NCBI GenBank assembly: GCA_029582155.1
Contig: CM055906.1
Span: forward strand, 16,143,828 to 16,207,827
DNA: 64,000 bases
Reading direction: 5' to 3'
Source of the DNA: Panopea generosa
Taxonomy: Eukaryota; Mollusca; Bivalvia; Adapedonta; Hiatellidae
The position numbers and the translations under genes were made by a program. Within the stretch, counting starts at the first letter, position 1. Each line of letters begins with the position of its first letter. Positions 60,452-64,000 of the stretch are shown here, one piece after another. Below the pieces are notes generated by a model. It had not been told where the DNA came from and made no database searches. It was given only the letters and a program-made list of their open reading frames with translations.

Positions 60452-61045
60452 GTTTGTGTCTGTCGAAATATTTTGTGAACGTAACCTGAATTATACTTCC
60501 GCTACTTCATTGCTACTTATTATGGCTTATTTTCGAGTGTTTATCCCAATCTTGTTTCGCATCCAGTACTTAATAAATGTTTCTAACATAATACGTCAAA
60601 GAACTATATTTTTATTTCCCAAACTGTTATTTTTTCGAAGATTAATATCGGCAAAATTAGAGAAATAGTCACTTTAATATTCAATGGTTTGAACATTGGG
60701 AATCTTTAAGTAATGTTTCTACTGGGAAAAAAATGAAGTACACTGACGGCGATAAATTTTATTCAATCCGGTATTAGTAACGTAAACCGGTAATGTAATT
60801 TTATTGTTTAATTTGCATGATGCCGGGTTATTACGTATTTTATCTCCGGATGAATGTATTTTTAACATATTTTACAGAATTACATTTTTAATGCCTGAGA
60901 CCTAACAGTAACACGTTTACGCAATTGTGATTTGTTAAAATGTCGAATGACTGTCAGTGAATGCATTATATTGAAGACAAGGGAGACAAAAAGTTACAAC
61001 TTAGACGCAGAGAGACAGTTACATAGTTTAAATCCTATGTTCGTA
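60452..61045. other. unique AT-rich sequence
   Basis: Nothing recognised. Confidence 0.4.
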
Positions 61046-61230
61046 TGGAGTGCCAGGTCCAGTGGCAGAGCATTGGACCCAGTATCATGAGGGTCGTGGG
61101 TTCGATCCTCTGCGACAACCTTTAGCAAGACAGTTTATCCGTATATGCTTAGTATTGGTTGTACACAGGAAGATTTCGAGCGTGATTTGTTTTAATAACT
61201 TGTTTTACAATCGACGTAAAATAAAAAAGA
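61046..61230 (+). mobile_element. SINE-B, copy 3
   Basis: AGTGCCAGGTCCAGTGGCAG (A box), GGGTCGTGGGTTCGATCCTC (B box), AGCAAGACAGTTTATCCG, ATGCTTAGTATTGG, GATTTCGAGCGTG and AATAACTTGTTTTACAATCG. Confidence 0.82.
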
Positions 61231-61294
61231 TCCTTTGTGACGCTTAGAAATACATAGCTGCGCGAGTGGTAGGTGGTATTTTGTTACACGAAGA

Positions 61295-62660
61295 ATCATA
61301 TCTAATATTGCAAATAAGTGTAACTGTATCGCGTGTTACAGAACAATTGTAAGAAGTTTTTGTGGATTTGTGCGTGTATGTCTGCCCTCGAGTGTTTGAT
61401 ATGTAGAGCATCTGCTAAAGGCATCACATGATATGAAATGAACAATAAAACCTGTTCGGGCGTTTTTATATTCACTCTTAGTACGGAATTATTACGAAGA
61501 AACTGGTTTTCCGAGAACGCCAGGACCGTCCATAATAGATGAGAGGGAAAGCTCAATTGTTCCTATTCTCGGTATAATTTGCTCTTGTCTGTTTTTAAGA
61601 ATCTTATTCCTGGAAGATAATTATTCCGAGTTTGAGTTTTCATTCTCAACAGCATTATGATTTCATGGATGTATGTAGTAACTCTATCAAAACGATGAAG
61701 TTAAATCGAAACATCCGTTTACTTTGGATATATAGTTGCAACGCGTTGCAAAATTGGTGAGAGTTTTGGGATTTAACTATGAAGCATAACATGATGTAGT
61801 CAATGACGTTTCAGGCTTGACCTACAACATGACAGGTGCCGAGCCAGTTCCATTAATAAATTGTACCAAGCCACGAATAGCAGCGGAATATTAACATGAC
61901 ATGTTTTATAGTTATGCAGTTATCTGTGGCATAGTAATCGTTATATACACCATTACAATGAAACTTAAATATGACTTATTTATTGAGTAACCATGACATA
62001 TTTTCTAAAACTATTGTTAAATATTCAATAGCAACGAGATAGTGTCATGACATATTCTATAACAACGAAATACTACTATAACGTATTATATAGAAATAAA
62101 AAAATCAATTTTTACCGACGAAGCAATGATAAGAACATTTCTAAAACATCAACTACAGCAGCAACAACAGCAACAACAACAACAACACATTAGTTCATGG
62201 TTTCATTGCAATGGCATCTAACTATAAAGCAAGAGAGAGGCGATAATTTAAAAAATGATTATTGGTAGTGTTTGCCGTTTGTTCTTAAATGCATTAATAA
62301 TGTAGAATCCGGGACAGTATGCATATGTGATATTAAGTTTAATTTAATTAGACATGTGTATAATTGAACAATGATATTTGTGGGTTATATGAGTCAGTTG
62401 CCATTGGATACGATAATTAATATGATATTGAAACACTAGAATATAGTAACTTTGATCACCCATGGGTATTAAATATGTAAAATATACAGCAGCCATTGGA
62501 AAGCCAGGATATGTCATTTCAATTATTTATAGAGCAGCTTTCTGTTTTGTTGACATAAAATATTTCTATTTCTGAATGGCAAATGAAACAGGAGATCATT
62601 ACATACAAATCAAAAGAAAGTTTTTTTTAAGATAAATTGGCAACACACAATCCGATTTTC
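61295..62660 (+). repeat. diverged segmental duplication, copy 2
   Basis: Direct-orientation partner of 54120-57085; landmarks are given there. Short frames at the left end of both copies, minus strand, share ISYHVMPLADALHI versus ILYYMMSLADVIQI and HAQIHKNF versus HAQIHKHF, so a small once-coding piece may lie inside. Confidence 0.82.
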
Positions 62661-62918
62661 AATTGAATTAATTCACATACACATACATGTTTAATTAACT
62701 TTCAACAGCTTCATGCAGTTGATCAATATTGCTTTCATCTATGTTATGAGTAACAAAGCTAGAAATAAACAACGTTAAGTATATGTGATGTGGCGACTGG
62801 AAAGTCAGTCAGTACTTTGTCTCAGTGTTGCTATCATACTTCTTATCTGGTCAGTAAGGATGCTAACTTATAGCTAATTGATAATGAAAACTGCTTCAGT
62901 CTTATGTTTTCATAGGCG

Positions 62919-62920
<2 letters not shown>

Positions 62921-62971
<51 letters not shown>

Positions 62972-63037
62972 TGTGTGTGTGCGTGTGTGTGTATGCGCGT
63001 TCGTGCGTGCGTGTATGTACGTGCGTGCGTGTGTATG

Positions 63038-63117
<80 letters not shown>

Positions 63118-63119
63118 TG
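62921..63119 (+). repeat. (GT)n to (GTGC)n compound microsatellite
   Basis: About 16 GT units, a mixed GTGT/GTGC/GTAT stretch, then about 20 uninterrupted GTGC units. Frames through it on both strands are artefacts. Confidence 0.97.
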
Positions 63120-63139
63120 AAAGGAGTAGGTCACATTTA

Positions 63140-63660
63140 TGATCTTAATGAAATCACGTTTAATATTTCATTTGTCCGGTAGCGCTGTTTGCATTCCAAT
63201 GGCCTGTTTATCAGCCACTTTGTCCAATTGTCTTGGCACTGCACTGCTTTTACTCCCCTTCTTTCTTCTTCTTGACGCCTAAATTCTTCTTGAACCATTG
63301 AGTATTTCGGTCTTCCAAGGATGTCTTTGGGTTGACTCGAGTCCAACGATTGCTTGTTCGTACTTATATTCCTGCTCTTCTTATTAGTGTGTCATTAGAA
63401 TCCTTTAATGTCATGACCAGTCTTGCTGACCTTGTACTCCTCAACTATGGATGTTAGTGGGAGTTGTTACATTCCCGATACTGTGTAAAGACCAGTGCTT
63501 CCTCATGCCCATGTCACAACATCTTCAAGAGCCTTCGGGATCCATCTGGCTTGGATGTCGGATCTGGTTGCGATCGTAAATTCCTCCATGAATCCTCGTC
63601 TGTTGGTAGTTTGAGATTAGCATTGGTTATCGGTCCTCTTAAACTATTTATCATTCCTTC
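63140..63660 (-). mobile_element. LINE ORF fragment, degenerate
   Basis: Across frames on the minus strand: VEEYKVSKTGLVMTLKDSND with TLIRRAGI (about 63390-63460), then VGLESTQRHPW, then KYSMVQEEFRRQEEERRGVK with AVQCQDNWTKW (63210-63330). This order recalls the region between the reverse transcriptase and C-terminal parts of a LINE ORF2 that is common in aquatic animal genomes. Frameshifts and stops show it is inactive. Confidence 0.55.
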
Positions 63661-64000
63661 ACGAAAATTTGAAATATAAATATTTATTATTTACATTTAT
63701 TGGATTACCCCTTACAAACATAAAACCATAATTATTTAGAATGGACTAAATTTTTTAGACCCAGTTGACTAATCCCTTTTCACAATGAGCTAACGAGTTC
63801 TTATAAAAACTGCTTAAAATAATATTATCAGTTGTCGATAATCATAGCCAGTACTTAACAATTTTAAAGTATCGAGAAATAAATATCGGATATCGTCCTA
63901 GTTCACCGTTAATACCAGAATTGCTAGTAGTTTCTTTTTACACTGGTAGAGTTTTGCAAAATTTTAAGTGAATACGCTCTAATTCTTTTGATTTCGTAAA
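63661..64000. other. AT-rich sequence to the window edge
   Basis: Nothing recognised. Confidence 0.4.

Noticed and set aside
62878-63182. Cys-Val and Thr-His repeat frames
   Set aside because: GT/GTGC microsatellite artefacts.

Overview
This is an AT-rich, gene-poor, intron-bearing eukaryotic window. Several signals point to a lophotrochozoan, most likely a bivalve mollusc: a secreted coiled-coil plus C1q-domain gene, several tRNA-derived SINE families, a mariner relic, non-LTR retrotransposon tails, and a very high density of long minisatellites. There are no bacterial features (operons, Shine-Dalgarno starts, dense ORFs), and most open frames over 60 codons are chance frames or frames running through tandem arrays.

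Layout. 0.4-1.1 kb: 3' end of a non-LTR retrotransposon. 2.1-9.1 kb: a minisatellite block with units of 27, 30 and 33 bp, including a duplicated array-plus-flank, with SINE-like pieces between. 9.7-10.8 kb: a dead mariner with intact terminal repeats and TA target duplication. 11.8-15.0 kb: a (GACA)n tract, a 48-bp array with a hairpin in each unit, a SINE split by a 457-bp terminal-inverted-repeat element that carries an exon-like ORF, and a 35-bp array. 16.6-21.5 kb: two copies of a non-autonomous DNA element, a SINE, a second copy of the exon-like ORF, and small tandem duplications. 23.3-26.2 kb: 46-bp and 32-bp arrays. 27.6-28.0 kb: a possible broken TNF-like ligand. 29.7-36.4 kb: more inverted-repeat elements and a 51-bp array. 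36.9-40.1 kb: a LINE fragment, the C1q-type gene on the minus strand, and a 46-bp array directly upstream of its first exon. 42-48 kb: a cluster of SINEs. 49-52 kb: a CpG-containing, promoter-like patch, more interspersed repeats and one possible terminal exon. 54.1-57.1 and 61.3-62.7 kb: two diverged copies of one segment. 59.4-60.0 kb: a 60-bp array. 62.9-63.7 kb: a GT/GTGC microsatellite and another LINE relic.

The only gene I would defend is the C1q-domain gene, and as read here it is damaged: it has an in-frame stop and a splice-phase mismatch. The most unusual signal is a group of roughly 450-bp elements. They have unrelated interiors but share termini beginning GTCTCAC, and the best copies have 5-bp target duplications. 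One sits inside a SINE and carries a protein-like exon whose homologue lies 3.8 kb away. All homology statements come from reading the sequence by eye; no database search was possible.
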